Assembly (NCBI GenBank): GCA_038503035.1
Contig: JAVSML010024717.1
Span: forward strand, 372,001-436,000
Reading direction: 5' to 3'
DNA: 64,000 nucleotides
From: Crocodylus rhombifer
Lineage: Eukaryota > Chordata > Crocodylia > Crocodylidae
The notes below the pieces were generated by a model. That model ran no database searches. It saw only the letters and a program-made list of their open reading frames with translations, and had not been told where the DNA came from. Below are positions 44,059 to 54,262 of the stretch, in pieces. A program made the translations under genes and the position numbers. Within the stretch, counting starts at the first letter, position 1; every line of letters starts with the position of its first letter.

Positions 44059-44547
44059 ATGGCTCTTGGCTGTGGGGGCTTCCTGTCCCTTTTTCAGGCT
44101 CTGGGGCCTGGGAGCATGGCCACCTCCCCGTGTGGGGTCTGCTCCCTTTTGGGGTCTCTGGCGTCCCAGCTGGAGGAGGTCCAGGCCACAGTCCAGGGAC
44201 TATGTGCCATCAGGGACTGTGAGCAAGAGATTGACTCCTACTGCCAGGCCCTTCTCCCCAGGAGCCAGAGGGTAGACCACCAGGACAAAGGAGGACTCCA
44301 GGACCGCCCACTCTGTCCAGTCGGGGCATGGAGCAAGATGGTCAAGGGCCCTAAGGCCCGCTGCACCAAGGCGCCTGCCCTGTCAGATCTTAGCAACAGG
44401 TACACACCTCTTGCTGCTCCAGTGGAGACTGCTGAGTTGCCAGCTCCCACAGGCAACACAGGCTCACCTGCAGCTACCATCCCCGCTCTCCCCAAGGCAA
44501 AATGTAAGGTGTTTGTTGTGGGAGACTCCATCCTGAGGGGGACTTAG
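44059..44547 (+). pseudogene. CR1 ORF1, N-terminal part
   Basis: A 162-codon frame. The N-terminus has a short hydrophobic/Cys stretch, then a likely coiled-coil-prone segment (SQLEEVQATVQGLCAIRDCE), Pro/Ala-rich linker and KCKVFVVGDSILRGT. The GDS corresponds to SGNH-esterase block I (nucleophile Ser). A premature TAG follows directly. ORF1 of many CR1 elements carries such an esterase; its role in retrotransposition is thought to involve membranes or RNP formation. Confidence 0.7.
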
Positions 44548-44559
44548 AAGCAATCTGCC

Positions 44560-44785
44560 ACCCTGACCCCTTAGCCGGGAAGTCTGCTGCTTCCCGGGGG
44601 CCTGCATCCGGGACATTGTGAAAAAGATCCCAAAGCTCCTCCAGCCCACAAACCACTATCCTATGCTCCTTATTCATGTGGGCACCAATGACACGGCTCA
44701 GAGCACTCCCAGCCAGGTCATGAGGTGCTACAGGGATTTGGGAGTGGGGCTAAAGGGTCTGGGGGCACAGGTGGTGTTCTCGTTT
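44560..44785 (+). pseudogene. CR1 ORF1, esterase middle part
   Basis: Frame-shifted from the upstream part. Encodes FPGACIRDIVKKIPKLL and LLIHVGTNDTA, whose GTND is SGNH block III (Asn of the oxyanion hole). Coding likeness ends at GLGAQVVFS, where the antisense CR1 begins. Confidence 0.7.
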
Positions 44786-45296
44786 CATAGTTTCATAGTA
44801 GCTAGAGTCGGAAGGGACCTAGGTAGATCATCTAGTCCGACCCCCTGCCTTAGCAGGAAAGAGCACCGGGGTCAGATGACCCCGGCAAGGTGCTCATCTA
44901 ACTTCCTTTTAAAAATCCCCAGGCTAGGAGCCTGCACCACTTCCCCTGGAAGCTGGTTCCAGGCCCTAGCCGCCCTGACTGTGAAGTAGCGCCTCCTAAT
45001 ATCTAATCTAAACTTACCCTCCGCCAGCTTGTGACCGTTATTCCTGGTCACTCCTGGCAGCGCACGGGGGAACAGGGACTCCCCCAATACCTGCTGATCC
45101 CCCCTGACCAGTTTGTAGCAGGCCACAAGGTCCCCCCTTAACCTTCTCTTGTGGAGGCTAAACAGGTTCAGGTCCCGTAGCCTCTCCTCATAAGGCCTGC
45201 CCTGCTGACCCCTGATCATACGAGTGGCCCTCCTCTGAACTCTTTCCATATCGTCCACATCCCTCTTGAAGTGTGGCGCCCAGAACTGGACGCAGT
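44786..45296 (-). mobile_element. Young antisense CR1 3' fragment nested in the larger CR1's ORF1
   Basis: The minus-strand 3' end is at 44786 (plus strand TTTCATAGTTTCATAG, the reverse of the CTATGAAACTATGAAA tail), followed by the conserved 3' UTR (AGTCGGAAGGGACCTAGG). It is 5'-truncated at about 45296. It interrupts the esterase domain between blocks III and V. A clear target duplication was not found, as is common for CR1. Its intact frame suggests it is younger than the host CR1. Confidence 0.85.
44872..45258 (-). CDS. Intact C-terminal ORF2 frame of the nested CR1 (not a host gene)
   Basis: 128 codons without a stop, truncated at its N-terminus. Contains MERVQRRATRMIRGQQGR, LRDLNLFSLHKRRLRGDLVA, RNNGHKLAEGKFRLDIRRR and LGIFKRKLDEHLAGVI, the standard CR1 ORF2 C-terminus after the RT thumb. 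The start Met is internal to the original protein, and no promoter is implied. Annotated as CDS only because the frame is unbroken. Confidence 0.5.
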   Translation of the reverse strand: MDDMERVQRRATRMIRGQQGRPYEERLRDLNLFSLHKRRLRGDLVACYKLVRGDQQVLGESLFPRALPGVTRNNGHKLAEGKFRLDIRRRYFTVRAARAWNQLPGEVVQAPSLGIFKRKLDEHLAGVI

Positions 45297-45574
45297 TGAT
45301 CCTCCCAGTCTCGGGCTATGGGCTGAGGAAGGAGAGGAGGATCCACGTAGTCAACCAAAGACTGCGGCACTGGTGTCATTGGGAAGGCTTTGGCTTCCAT
45401 GACCACAGCCTGCTCTTTGGCGAGATAGGCAGCGAGCTGCTGGGAAGAGATGGCCTCCACCTCTCTCCCCTGGGGAGGAGGCTCTTCTCAGCCAGACTGG
45501 GTGACCTGCTCCACCAGGCTTTAAACCAAGTGCACTGGGGGACGGAGGGACTACCGCCACTGCTGGCCTGCTGA
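45297..45574 (+). pseudogene. CR1 ORF1, esterase C-terminal part
   Basis: Resumes after the nested element with ILPVSGYGLRKERRI and GRDGLHLSPLGRRLFSARL. DGLHLS supplies the Asp and His of SGNH block V. The frame ends in TGA at 45572-45574, shortly before ORF2. Confidence 0.7.
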
Positions 45575-45675
45575 GCAACCCTTGCAAAGCCAGCTGGCCA
45601 AGGCACTTAAGGGAGCCCACCCTTGCCCCAACCCTGGCACAATCTGTGGGCAAGGCAAGAGCCCCCAAGGGGACA

Positions 45676-46438
45676 CTAATGTCAGGAGCCTGGGCAACAA
45701 GCAGGACGAGCTCGTCCTCCTGCTCAGTGCAAAGAAATATGATGTCATTGGGATAACAGAGACTTGGTGGGATTCCACCCAGGACTGGACCTTGGGTATA
45801 GATGGCTATACCCTGTACAGGGGGGATCCTGCAGATAAAAGGGACAAGCTCTCTATGTTAAGAAAAGCTACATGTCCCTGCAAGCTGATGTTGGTGACCA
45901 GGGTGGATGACTGGAGACCCTCTGGGTTAAAATTCGTGGGGAACATGGCACAGGGGACACAATGGTGGGAGTCTACTACAAACCTCTCACCCAAAGTCCT
46001 GAGCTTGATCAGGAGTTCACCCAGGAACTGGCTGAGGCCACATACTCCAGGAGCATGGTTGTCATGGGTGACTTCAATTACCTGGACATCTCATGGGAAG
46101 ATCACTCAGCAAAATCCAAGTGGTCGCAAAGCTTCCTCTTGTGCGTGAATGACCTCTACCTGACTCAAGAAGTCTATGGGCTAACAAGAGGCAAAGCACT
46201 GCTCAACCTCATACTGGCTACAGGGAATGACCTAATCGGTGACCTAGTGATCGATGGGAAGCTGGGTGACAGCAACCACAAGCTGATCACCTTCACCATC
46301 CGCCGTAAAGCTGGCAAGTCAGTCAGCAACACGGAAGTCCTTGACTTCAGAAAAGCTGACTCTGACAAGCTCAGGAGGCTTGTCAGTCAGGCCCTAAGGG
46401 ACCAGGACCCCAGGGAGAGGGGAGTCCAAGAAGGGTAG
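45676..46438 (+). pseudogene. CR1 ORF2 endonuclease domain
   Basis: An APE-type endonuclease is spread over two frames: VRSLGNKQDEL, YDVIGITETWWD (Glu of ETWW), then after a frameshift GVYYKPL and MVVMGDFNYLDISWE (GDFN). The SDH motif is altered to LGDSNHKLITF. Ends at an in-frame TAG (46436-46438) where Trp is expected. Confidence 0.75.
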
Positions 46439-46721
46439 TTGCTCCTCAAGGGAGCGATCCTCAATGCACAAGCTAAGTCTATTCCATCTCAAAGGAAAGG
46501 CAGCAAGAAGGCACAACAGCCCCCCTGGCTCTCCAGGGACCTAGCAGACCTCTTAAGTCTAAAAAGAAAAGCCTAAAGGATGGAGGACAGGATTAATCTC
46601 CAAAGAGCATTATTCTGTACTGGTCCGGTCCTGCAGGAAGCATACCAGGAAAGCCAAAGCCGCAACTGAACTCCAACTAGCTTCGAGCATCAAGGACAAC
46701 AAAAAGTCCTTTTTCAGGTAT

Positions 46722-48005
46722 GTGGGGAGCCAGAGGAAAAGCAAGGGCAACACTGGACCCTTGCTGAACCAGATGGGGCAACTGGCAACTGACACCCAGG
46801 AAAAAGCCAACCTATTAAATGGGTACTTTGCATCCATCTTTCATCAGTCCTATAGGATGCCCATGCCCACTACGGGACAGAGAGGTCCGGGTGGGGGAGA
46901 TTTCCTGCCCTTCATAAATGCTGACCTTGTGAAGGAACAACTTGAGAAGCTGGATACCTTCAAGTCAGCCGGCCCTGACAATCTGCACCCCAGGGTACTC
47001 AAGGAGCTGGCAAGCGTCAAAGCCCAGCCCCTGGCACGGATCTTTGAAAACTCCTGATGCTCTGGTGTAGTGCCCGAAGACTGGAAGAAGGCCAATGTGG
47101 TGCCGATCTTCAAGAAAGGGAGGAAAGTGGATCTGGCTAACTACAGGCCCATTAACCTGACTTCTATCCTGGGGAAGATCTTACAAAAGTTTATTAAAGA
47201 GGCCATCCTTAATGGACTGGCTGATGCCAACATTCTAAGGGATAGCCAGCACGGGTTTGTTGTGGGTAGGTCTTGCTTGACCAATCTCATTTCCTTCTAT
47301 GACCAGGTGACCTATCACCAGGACAAGGGAGAAGAGATTGATGTCATATATCTTGACTTCAGAAAAGCCTTTGATCTGGTATCCCATGATCCTCTTGGTA
47401 AAACTAGTCAACTGTGGCCTTGGGTCCACCATGATCCGCTGGCTGGGAAATTGGCTTCGTGGTCGGACCCAGAGGGTTGTAATTGATGGCAGTCACTCAT
47501 CATGGTGCCCTGTGACCAATGGGGTCCCTCAAGGCTCTGTCCTGGGACCCATCCTGTTCAACATCTTCATTAATGATGTGGACATTGGAGTCAGAAGCAG
47601 ACTCGCCAAGTTCACTGATGACACCAAACTTTGGGGCAAAGCATCCACGCCAGAAGACAGGCGAGTGATCCAGGCTGACCTGGATAGGCTCAGCAAATGG
47701 GCGGATGAGAACCTGATGGTGTTTAACACCGAAAAATGCAAGGTTCTCCACCTTGGGAAGAAAAACCTGCAGCATCCTTATAGGCTCGGCAGTGCTATGC
47801 TGGCTAGCACTACGGAAGAAAGAGACTCGGGGGTCATCATTGACCACAAGATGAACATGAGCCTGAAATGTGATGCTGCAGCTAGTAAAGTGACCAAAAC
47901 GCTGGCTTGCATCCATAGATGCTTCTCGAGCAAATCCCAGGACATCATTCTCCCCTTGTACTCGGCCTTGGTGAGGCCACAGCTGGAGTATTGCGTCCAG
48001 TTTTA
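46722..48005 (+). pseudogene. CR1 ORF2 reverse transcriptase domain
   Basis: Three consecutive segments: NLLNGYFASIFHQSY and KSAGPDNLHPRVLKELA (46722-47057), PEDWKKANVVPIFKKGRK, SQHGFVVGRSCLTNL and VIYLDFRKAFDLVSHD (47070-47400; motif A Asp present), then in a third frame [26 protein letters not shown] (47611-47628) and ALVRPQLEYCVQF (to 48005). Ala of FADD is replaced by Thr. Broken by a stop at 47055-47057, a frameshift near 47395, and TAG at 48003-48005. Confidence 0.8.
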
Positions 48006-48505
48006 GGCTCCACAATTCAAAAAGGATGTGGAGAAGCTTGATAGAGTCCAGAGAAGAGCCACGCCGCATGATCAGAGATCAGGAAAACAGACCTTATGAC
48101 GACAGGCTGAGAGCCGTGGGGCTCTTTAGCCTGGAAAAGCACAAGCTGAGGAGTGATCTGATGGCCACCTATAAGTTTATCGGGGTGACCACCAGGATCT
48201 GAAGGAACGTTTGTTCACCAGAGCACCCCAAGGGATGACAAGGTCAAATGGTCAAACTACTGCGAGACCATTTCAGGCTGGACATAAGGAAGAATTTCTT
48301 TACTGTCCGAGCCCTCAAGGTCTGGAACAGCCTGCCATCGGATGTGGTTCAAGCACCTACATTGAACACCTTCAAAAGCCAACTGGATGCTTATCTTGCT
48401 GGGATCCCATGACCCCAGCTGATTTCCTGCCCTTTCGGCGAGGAGCTGGACTCGATGATCTTCCGAGGTCCCTTTCAGCCCTAATGTCTATGAAATCTGT
48501 GAAAT

Positions 48506-48722
48506 TAAGTACTTCCTTTTGGAAGTACTAAAAGATGGCGCAGTAACCACCCATACTGCACTGTGGCTATTTTACTGCATGGTTATTTTTAGGTACTACA
48601 TCAACATAGTGACATGCTATAAATGGGCAAGTGCATAGCTGTGGTGTCATGGTTTTTGTCCGCAGATGCTACATCACCATAGCACATTGCTACGGCAATG
48701 TAGCATCATGCATAGATGCGCC
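48506..48722 (+). mobile_element. MITE right half, split by CR1
   Basis: Continues the MITE interrupted at 43603. Starts with the hairpin TTAAGTACTTCC TTTT GGAAGTACTAA also present at 49835-49858, and ends TAGATGCGCC, inverted to GGCTGCATCTA of the left half. Confidence 0.7.
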
Positions 48723-49785
48723 CAGTAATCCTTCCCCAAGAGCATGTCTACACATGCTTCCTGTTGGGAGTGGATTTGCTCCCACCCTATTCTGTCCCCC
48801 TCTTACCACAGGGGCTGGCAAGGGGGTATGGGGCTGGTCCCTGTCCCATGGCCACAGGGCCAAGAGAGCTCTGCCAGCTGCAAAGGAACCTGTCTCCTAG
48901 CCCCATGCATAAAATTGGGAAGGGACCCAATGTGTGCCAGGCCAGGAGACAGCTGCCCCTGCAGCAGGCAGAGCTCTCCTAGCCCTGTGCCCATCAGGAC
49001 ACACAGCTGCCAGCAAGCCCCCTGCTGGGTGGGGCTTCTCTGCCTGGGAGAGGTTTTGCTGGGAGCTGTTCCAAGTGTGGAGTAACTGCTGAAGAGCATC
49101 ATGCTAGGCAGGGGGCATGGGGCTTGCCCGCTGCTGCTCTGCTTGTATCTCCAGCCCACCCAACCCCCTGGAGCTGGCTGCTTTGCGCGGCAAGGAGGTT
49201 CTGGGTTCTCAGCCCCCACTCTGCCCCAGATGGTTCAACCTGATTGAATCAGCTATTAGATAAAAGTACCCAAGAGGCCTGCTGAACTGCCTGATCGATA
49301 TATATGCTAGGGAGCCAGGTTGAACTAACGCACTTTGTCTTCTGGTAAAGCACTGTTTTGGGGGAGTCCCCCCCACCATGTCTGCCAAATGTGTAAAATA
49401 CACTGAAAAGGCCCTTTTTCCTTGTACGCATATTCTACTGTCATCCTTAATAACTTGGAACACTAAGAAGTGAGGACACCAAAGCCTTCTTGTCAGTGAA
49501 TATTAAGGTCCTATACTGCCACAACCCAATACTTGATGACATCAGCTTCATAATCTCAGAGTTGTGTTGAGCTGCCCCAATTTCAGTTATTGTTGATAAT
49601 GATAAATGGCAACACACTTTCTTCTCAATTTTCTATTCCTTCTGAAGAGCAAGATTTACAAAGCCCATTATTCTCTCAACTTCTGCTTGGGTGACTTGGA
49701 ACACAAAAAAGAATGAAAGCTATGTTAGCACTGAATTGGCAGTCAGCAAATTCGCATGACAATAGACCCAGATACATTTCACTGT
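48723..49785. other. GC-rich repeat-like block, then unassigned sequence
   Basis: AGCATGTCTACACATGC at 48740-48756 looks like another transposon edge leading into a CTGGG/CCCAG-rich block to about 49220. 49220-49785 shows nothing recognisable. Confidence 0.3.
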
Positions 49786-50090
49786 GGTCATGTCTACACT
49801 TCACCATATGGCAATGTTGCTACAGCACCATGTTTTAGTACTTCCTTTTGGAAGTACTAAAGTACGGTACAGTACATGTGGTTACTGTGCCATGCACGCA
49901 GCACACAGGTAGAGTTCACCACTACATCACCATAGCAGCACACTATACCCAGGGAGCATGCTGCTATGGCAATGTAGCTGGTGATCATGTGTAGACCCAT
50001 GTGATCACTATGTCACCATAGCATGCCATGCAGTGACGTAGTGCGTCACTATGTCGCCACAGGGTGACATATAGACACTCCCTGTAGTAA
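49786..50090. mobile_element. About 0.3-kb MITE, intact paralogue of the CR1-split copy
   Basis: The left edge GGTCATGTCTACACTTCACC and the right edge GTGACATATAGACACTCCC are imperfect inverted repeats. Internal hairpin TTTAGTACTTCC TTTT GGAAGTACTAAA (12-bp arms). Multiple CACCATAGCA/TGCTATGG words make the interior quasi-palindromic. No coding. Superfamily undetermined; target duplication unclear. Confidence 0.6.
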
Positions 50091-50269
50091 TTTATTATTT
50101 TCCTACTGAGTTCGAGTTATCCTTCCAAGGTTTATCTTTTATTGTTTGTAATTGCAATCTCCCATACAGTTACTTGTTTGTGTGTGTTTAGGTGTTAGTA
50201 CTGTATTAAGTTTCTCTACAGATGGAAATCTGTAAAACAATATCAGTGTTTTCTTTGTTGTTCTACAGA

Positions 50270-51082
50270 CATCTTTTCTGCTGCGTATCTGAAACACATT
50301 TACAGACTAGTAAGATTTTGGTATTCAATGGCCCTAATGAGTGAAATGTTGACACTTCTGCTATTGGTAGTTTGCAAACAAGGAAATCAATTAAGAAATC
50401 CAATACCACTTCAAACGTGCAAGTGCAGCCTTCAGATGCTTGGGGAAGCAGGTGTTCAAAGATCGCAACATCAGATTTGAAACCAAGCTCATGGTTTCTC
50501 AAACAGTCATGATCCCTACCTTCCTGTACAGAACTGAGATGTGGACAACATATAGGCGACAGCTCACATCACTGGAGAAGTACCATGAATACTGCCTGAA
50601 GAAGATCTGCTCTTGCAAGTAAACACCATGAGCATCAACGCAATGATCATCTGACGTCAAAATTTGCTGGACCAGACATGTCACCTGGATGTCTGACTCC
50701 AGGCTCCCAAAGCAAGTTTTAATCTCCCAGTTCACTCAAGGTGCACACTCAAGAGGAGGGCAGAGAAAGTCCTTCAAAGACGTTCTCAAAGCCAACCTGA
50801 AAAAAATGCAAAATCAATATCAACTAATGGAAGACCATCACCCAGGACTGTGCCAAAATGGAGGAAAAGCCTGCTGCAAGGATCTCAGTACTTTGAAACC
50901 TTGCAATGACAACAGGAGACAGAAAAGCAGGAGAAGCAGAAATGTTGTGTTACCTTGTTAGCCATCTTAGGATGCACACATAAACCAAACATGGAAAGAC
51001 AATCATCCACGACTGTGAGGGATTCCCGATGATGAGTCTATAAATAGAAGCCTAAAAAGTAAGCCGTAACACTGATCAGACC
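50270..51082 (+). mobile_element. Non-LTR retrotransposon relic, RT C-terminal region, family unassigned
   Basis: Two frames give FRCLGKQVFKDRNIRFETK, LYRTEMWTTYRRQL, LEKYHEYCLKKICSC, then ARHV/TRHVTWMSDSRLPKQVL and GGQRKSFKDVLKANLKK. This order (ETWTTYRRH, LEKFHQRCLR, W-TGHV-RM-DSRIPKQLL, G-GRP--R-KDxLK) is typical of the C-terminal part of endonuclease-reverse-transcriptase proteins of RTE/L2-like LINEs, and is different from CR1 and Tx1 here. Only the end of ORF2 and a 3' UTR remain, leading into an AAAT simple repeat that may be the LINE tail. Confidence 0.55.
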
Positions 51083-51107
51083 AATAAAATAAATAAATAA
51101 ATAAAAT
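51083..51107. repeat. (AAAT)n microsatellite
   Basis: AATAAAATAAATAAATAAAT-type run ending the non-LTR relic. Confidence 0.75.
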
Positions 51108-51801
51108 AGGACAGGACAGGAAAAACAAGAGTTCCATGTGTGAGCAAGGACTATTCAGTTATGCAGTTTCTACTGTGTAATTTAATTTTATGCACTTTGT
51201 TACCACTATGGCCAAGACAGAAAAACCTGCCTTGTGAGGGTGGACTGCCTAGCTTGTAACATCTTAAAGTGGCCCAATTTTCAGAAAGCAGCAAGTACAT
51301 TTGGAAAATAAGACCCATGTAATGGTGTTAGCTTCAGCATTCAGATTAACTGGGCACTTCAACATGGGCTGACTGGATGCCACTAGGGCTATATATTATT
51401 TTTAAACATTTTTTCATAGCTTTATTTTGTTTGCCTAATTATGTGACTACTTGATCTACTATGCAGTTTTGGTTAGATGCCCCCTTCTTCTTAATGTCTT
51501 CAAAGATAGTATTTTTCTAGGCTGACAACCAACTGCTAGGCCAGTTGGCAACCATAGCAGTGATGGGCAATTGTGAACTTTATTAAATACATTAGATAGT
51601 ATATAAATGTAATAAAATACTTGTGAGGTCACTAGGCTGAACGGTGCTATTCAGGTAGAACAAGATAGCCACACAACAGTACAGTACAGTTTCATTGCCC
51701 CACTTTAAAAAAAGTATAGAATGATACGCATGTCAGTGGACGTAAATAGTTTCAGCAGTTTCTGACTCAAACAGAAGTATTAGCTTTGGCTGCACCCTCG
51801 A
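51108..51801. other. No recognisable gene or repeat
   Basis: AT-rich spacer without supported features. Confidence 0.45.
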
Positions 51802-52592
51802 TGTAACAGGTGAGGCACCAAGGGGCTGGTCAGTCCTCCCTGTCTCTGCCCTCAGCCCTCTGGTCTCATATCCTGGGCTAAGCTGCTTGCCTCTACAGCC
51901 CTCAGCCCACTAGTCCTTGACCCAGACTAGGCTACCTAATGCCATGTGCCCTACCAAGTACCCTTCTGTGACCTCTAGACTTTCCCTATACTCACAACCC
52001 AGTCCTCTAGTATACAGTTTAAATTACCACATACATAAAAGATCTTTTCCCATCTAAAAGTCTATCCAGCTCCAGGTTATTGCCTTATTTCAGGCCATTG
52101 GCTTACCTTCATTCTACCTGGGTGGCTCCAAGGAACAGCTCAGGTACCTGCTAATCCATGTGTCGCAGGCGTCTCCCTCAGGAGCTCCTTACCCTTCAGC
52201 ATGCAGGCCCAGACTTCCTGCTCTGGCTCAGGCCCTGAGTTTACATGCCTGGAAGCCACACCCCTTTTGGTCATGTGCCTTTCCCCCTCTCTGCACAGGG
52301 TTTCCCCTGTCAATCAAGGGCTAGCCTGCCGTCCTGCAGCTGTGGCCCCACAAAGCCAGCTGAGCCCACAGCATCTTCTTAAAGAGGGAGGAGCTTCCTG
52401 GCTTTAAGCCCCTCCTGCAGCTAATTAATTGACTACTTGTTAAGTAATTGACTAATTAACTGACTCCTTTTTGTCAGATGACTGCCCTTGCCAGTCTCTG
52501 CTTATTCTGGTTGTAAGCCCTCTTGTTCAAGCCAGTGCAGTTTCTGTGAGGGCTGGATTCCTTATGTAATGGGAGCCTCTCACCCTGGTACA
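51802..52592 (-). mobile_element. Solo-LTR-like element, third copy, antisense
   Basis: Plus-strand termini TGTAACAGGTGAGG and CTCACCCTGGTACA are inverted repeats with TG...CA. Length (791 bp) nearly equals copy 1 (792 bp). On the minus strand GGAGGGGCTTAAAGCC and GAGGACTGGGTTG occupy the same relative positions as the TATA region and GGAGGACTGGGTGAGG block of the other copies. Flanks CTCGA and CTGAC do not form a clean duplication. No internal genes adjoin. Confidence 0.5.
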
Positions 52593-52986
52593 CTGACAAT
52601 CAATATTTCTGCCTCCAAGAGGCTGTTTGGGGAGGCAATTCTGCAAATTAGTTTGTTTTTCTGAACAAAATGTCTTACAAATTCCATATATATTTCTATA
52701 ACTCACCCAAATAAAAGAGCTCTTGGGAAATTGCTTTCATCTGAAACATCATGGAACTAAAATGGTAAAAATTATAGCTTCTTATGACAGATGTCACCTA
52801 GGATGCAAATGTTTTTTATCAGTAACTATAAATCATTCTTTGACTTCTTGTTCATGATGCATTTTCTCTCTTCTATGTTTTCTTAGGTTTCATTCTCCTT
52901 GAACGGCTTTTCATTCCAGTACAAGAAGGTAATTTGATATGATTATTGCATACATAAAGAGTGGTGGGAGGCAGCATTGCCTGGAG
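52593..52986. other. No recognisable gene or repeat
   Basis: AT-rich spacer. Confidence 0.45.
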
Positions 52987-53250
52987 CAGTGAGGACCAAG
53001 CTTTTTGGCAGGGGTGCCATAAATTAGCCCTGCACCCTTCCCAAGTGCCACTCCAATCTCCTTCCTCTGCCTGATCTGTTGCTCTTCTTTCTGCTTCCTG
53101 TCCTGTGCTCCCTGCCTGATCCCCTGCTCTCCTCCCTTTCCTATCTTCCACTGTGCTGCCTGTCCCTTCCCCAACCACCCACACACCACACACAGAGGCT
53201 GCCTATGCCACTTCTGGCACTTGTGTCACAGTTTTGCTGTCCGTGGCCTG
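52987..53250 (+). mobile_element. hAT-type non-autonomous element, first of a pair
   Basis: Starts CAGTGAGGACCAAGCTTTTT, resembling the reptile hAT edge CAGTGGTCACCAACCTTTTT, followed by GGCAGGGGTGCCATAAATTAG. It then has a pyrimidine-rich interior with TGCTCCCTGCCTGATC-like units. Collinear with 61382-61715. Right end not resolved. Confidence 0.5.
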
Positions 53251-53404
53251 GAAGATAGGGTATTGGAAAGGAACCAGGACATTCAGCCTCTATTTCCAGT
53301 TTCATATTTGATGTAGGGGCCGACACTTTCTTCTATTTTTTCTAAGTTTCCTTTCCTGTAAAACAAAGATAAAGACTTTTTACTTCTTTGGAAAAGATCT
53401 ATGC

Positions 53405-54262
53405 ATGAAAAATGCTGCTCATAAACAAGGAAGAATCAGTGGAGAATGTAGAAGTGGATGAAACCTTGGGCAGCAGCAACCATGAGATGACAGAGTTCAT
53501 GATCCTGAGGAAAAGAAGGGAGAGCAGCAGAGTAAGGACCCTGGACTTCAGAAAAGCAGACTTTGACTTGCTCAGGGAACTGATGGGCAGGATCCCCTGG
53601 GAGGCCGGTCTGAGGGGGAATATACAGCAGACAATAAGCTGAATATGACACAACAGTGTTCCCTTCTTGCCAAGAAGGCTAACAGCACACTGCGCTGCAC
53701 TAAGGGAAGTGATTCTTCCCTTCTATTTGGCACTGGTGAGGCCACATCTGGAGTCCTGTGTCCAATTTTGCCCTCCCACCCCCCAATACAGAAAGGGTGT
53801 GGACAAATTGGAGAGTGTCTAGTGGAAGGCAATCAAAATGGTTAGATGGCTGGGGAACATGACTTATGAGGAGAGGCTGAGGGCTTATTTAGTTGGTAGA
53901 ATAGAAGACAGAGGGGATTTAATAGCAGTCTTCAACTAACTGAAAGGTGGTTCCAAAGAGAATAGAGCTGGATTGTTCTTAGAGGTAGGAGATGACACAA
54001 TAAGGAGCAATAGACTAAAGTTGCAGCAAGGGACGTTTAGGTGAAAAGTTAGGAAAAAACTCTCATGAGAAGGGTAGTAAATCACTGGTACAGGTTACCC
54101 AGACAGGTTGTGGAATATGCATCATTGGAGCTTTTTAAGGCCTGACTAGACAAAGCCTTGGTTGGGACTAGATCTAGTTGAGGATAGTCCTGGTTTGTGC
54201 AGGCAGTTGGACTAGATGATGTCCTGAGGTCCCTTCCAACCCTAATTTTCTATGCTACTATG
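53405..54262 (+). mobile_element. CR1 LINE with the RT core deleted
   Basis: Begins with the end of the endonuclease ([18 protein letters not shown] altered to [21 protein letters not shown]). At about 53640 it jumps to the thumb/C-terminal region (ACTGGTGAGGCCACATCTGG, AAATTGGAGAGTGTC, GAGGAGAGGCTGAGGGC). It then runs through the 3' UTR to CTATGCTACTATGATTC. About 1.3 kb of RT sequence present in other copies is missing. Same subfamily as 15550-18022, judging by the shared 3' region. Confidence 0.8.

Larger units (their letters stand above)
43604..48505 (+). mobile_element. Near-full-length CR1 LINE (about 4.4 kb without its nested insert)
   Basis: Lies between TAAG duplications inside a MITE. 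Contents in order: a GC-rich 5' UTR (43604 to about 44058), ORF1 with an SGNH-esterase domain (44059-45574, split by an antisense CR1 at 44786-45296), ORF2 with APE endonuclease (about 45676-46310) and reverse transcriptase (46722-48005), and a 3' UTR ending CCTAATGTCTATGAAATCTGTGAAAT. At least four stops or frameshifts break ORF2 (for example TAG at 46436-46438, and a shift near 47395). The catalytic box reads FTDDTK. Non-autonomous today, but the only copy in the window keeping a CR1 5' end. Confidence 0.85.

Noticed and set aside
43614..44222. 202-codon Pro/Ala/His-rich open frame
   Set aside because: It lies in the GC-rich 5' UTR and overlaps ORF1 of the CR1 in another frame. Composition alone accounts for it.
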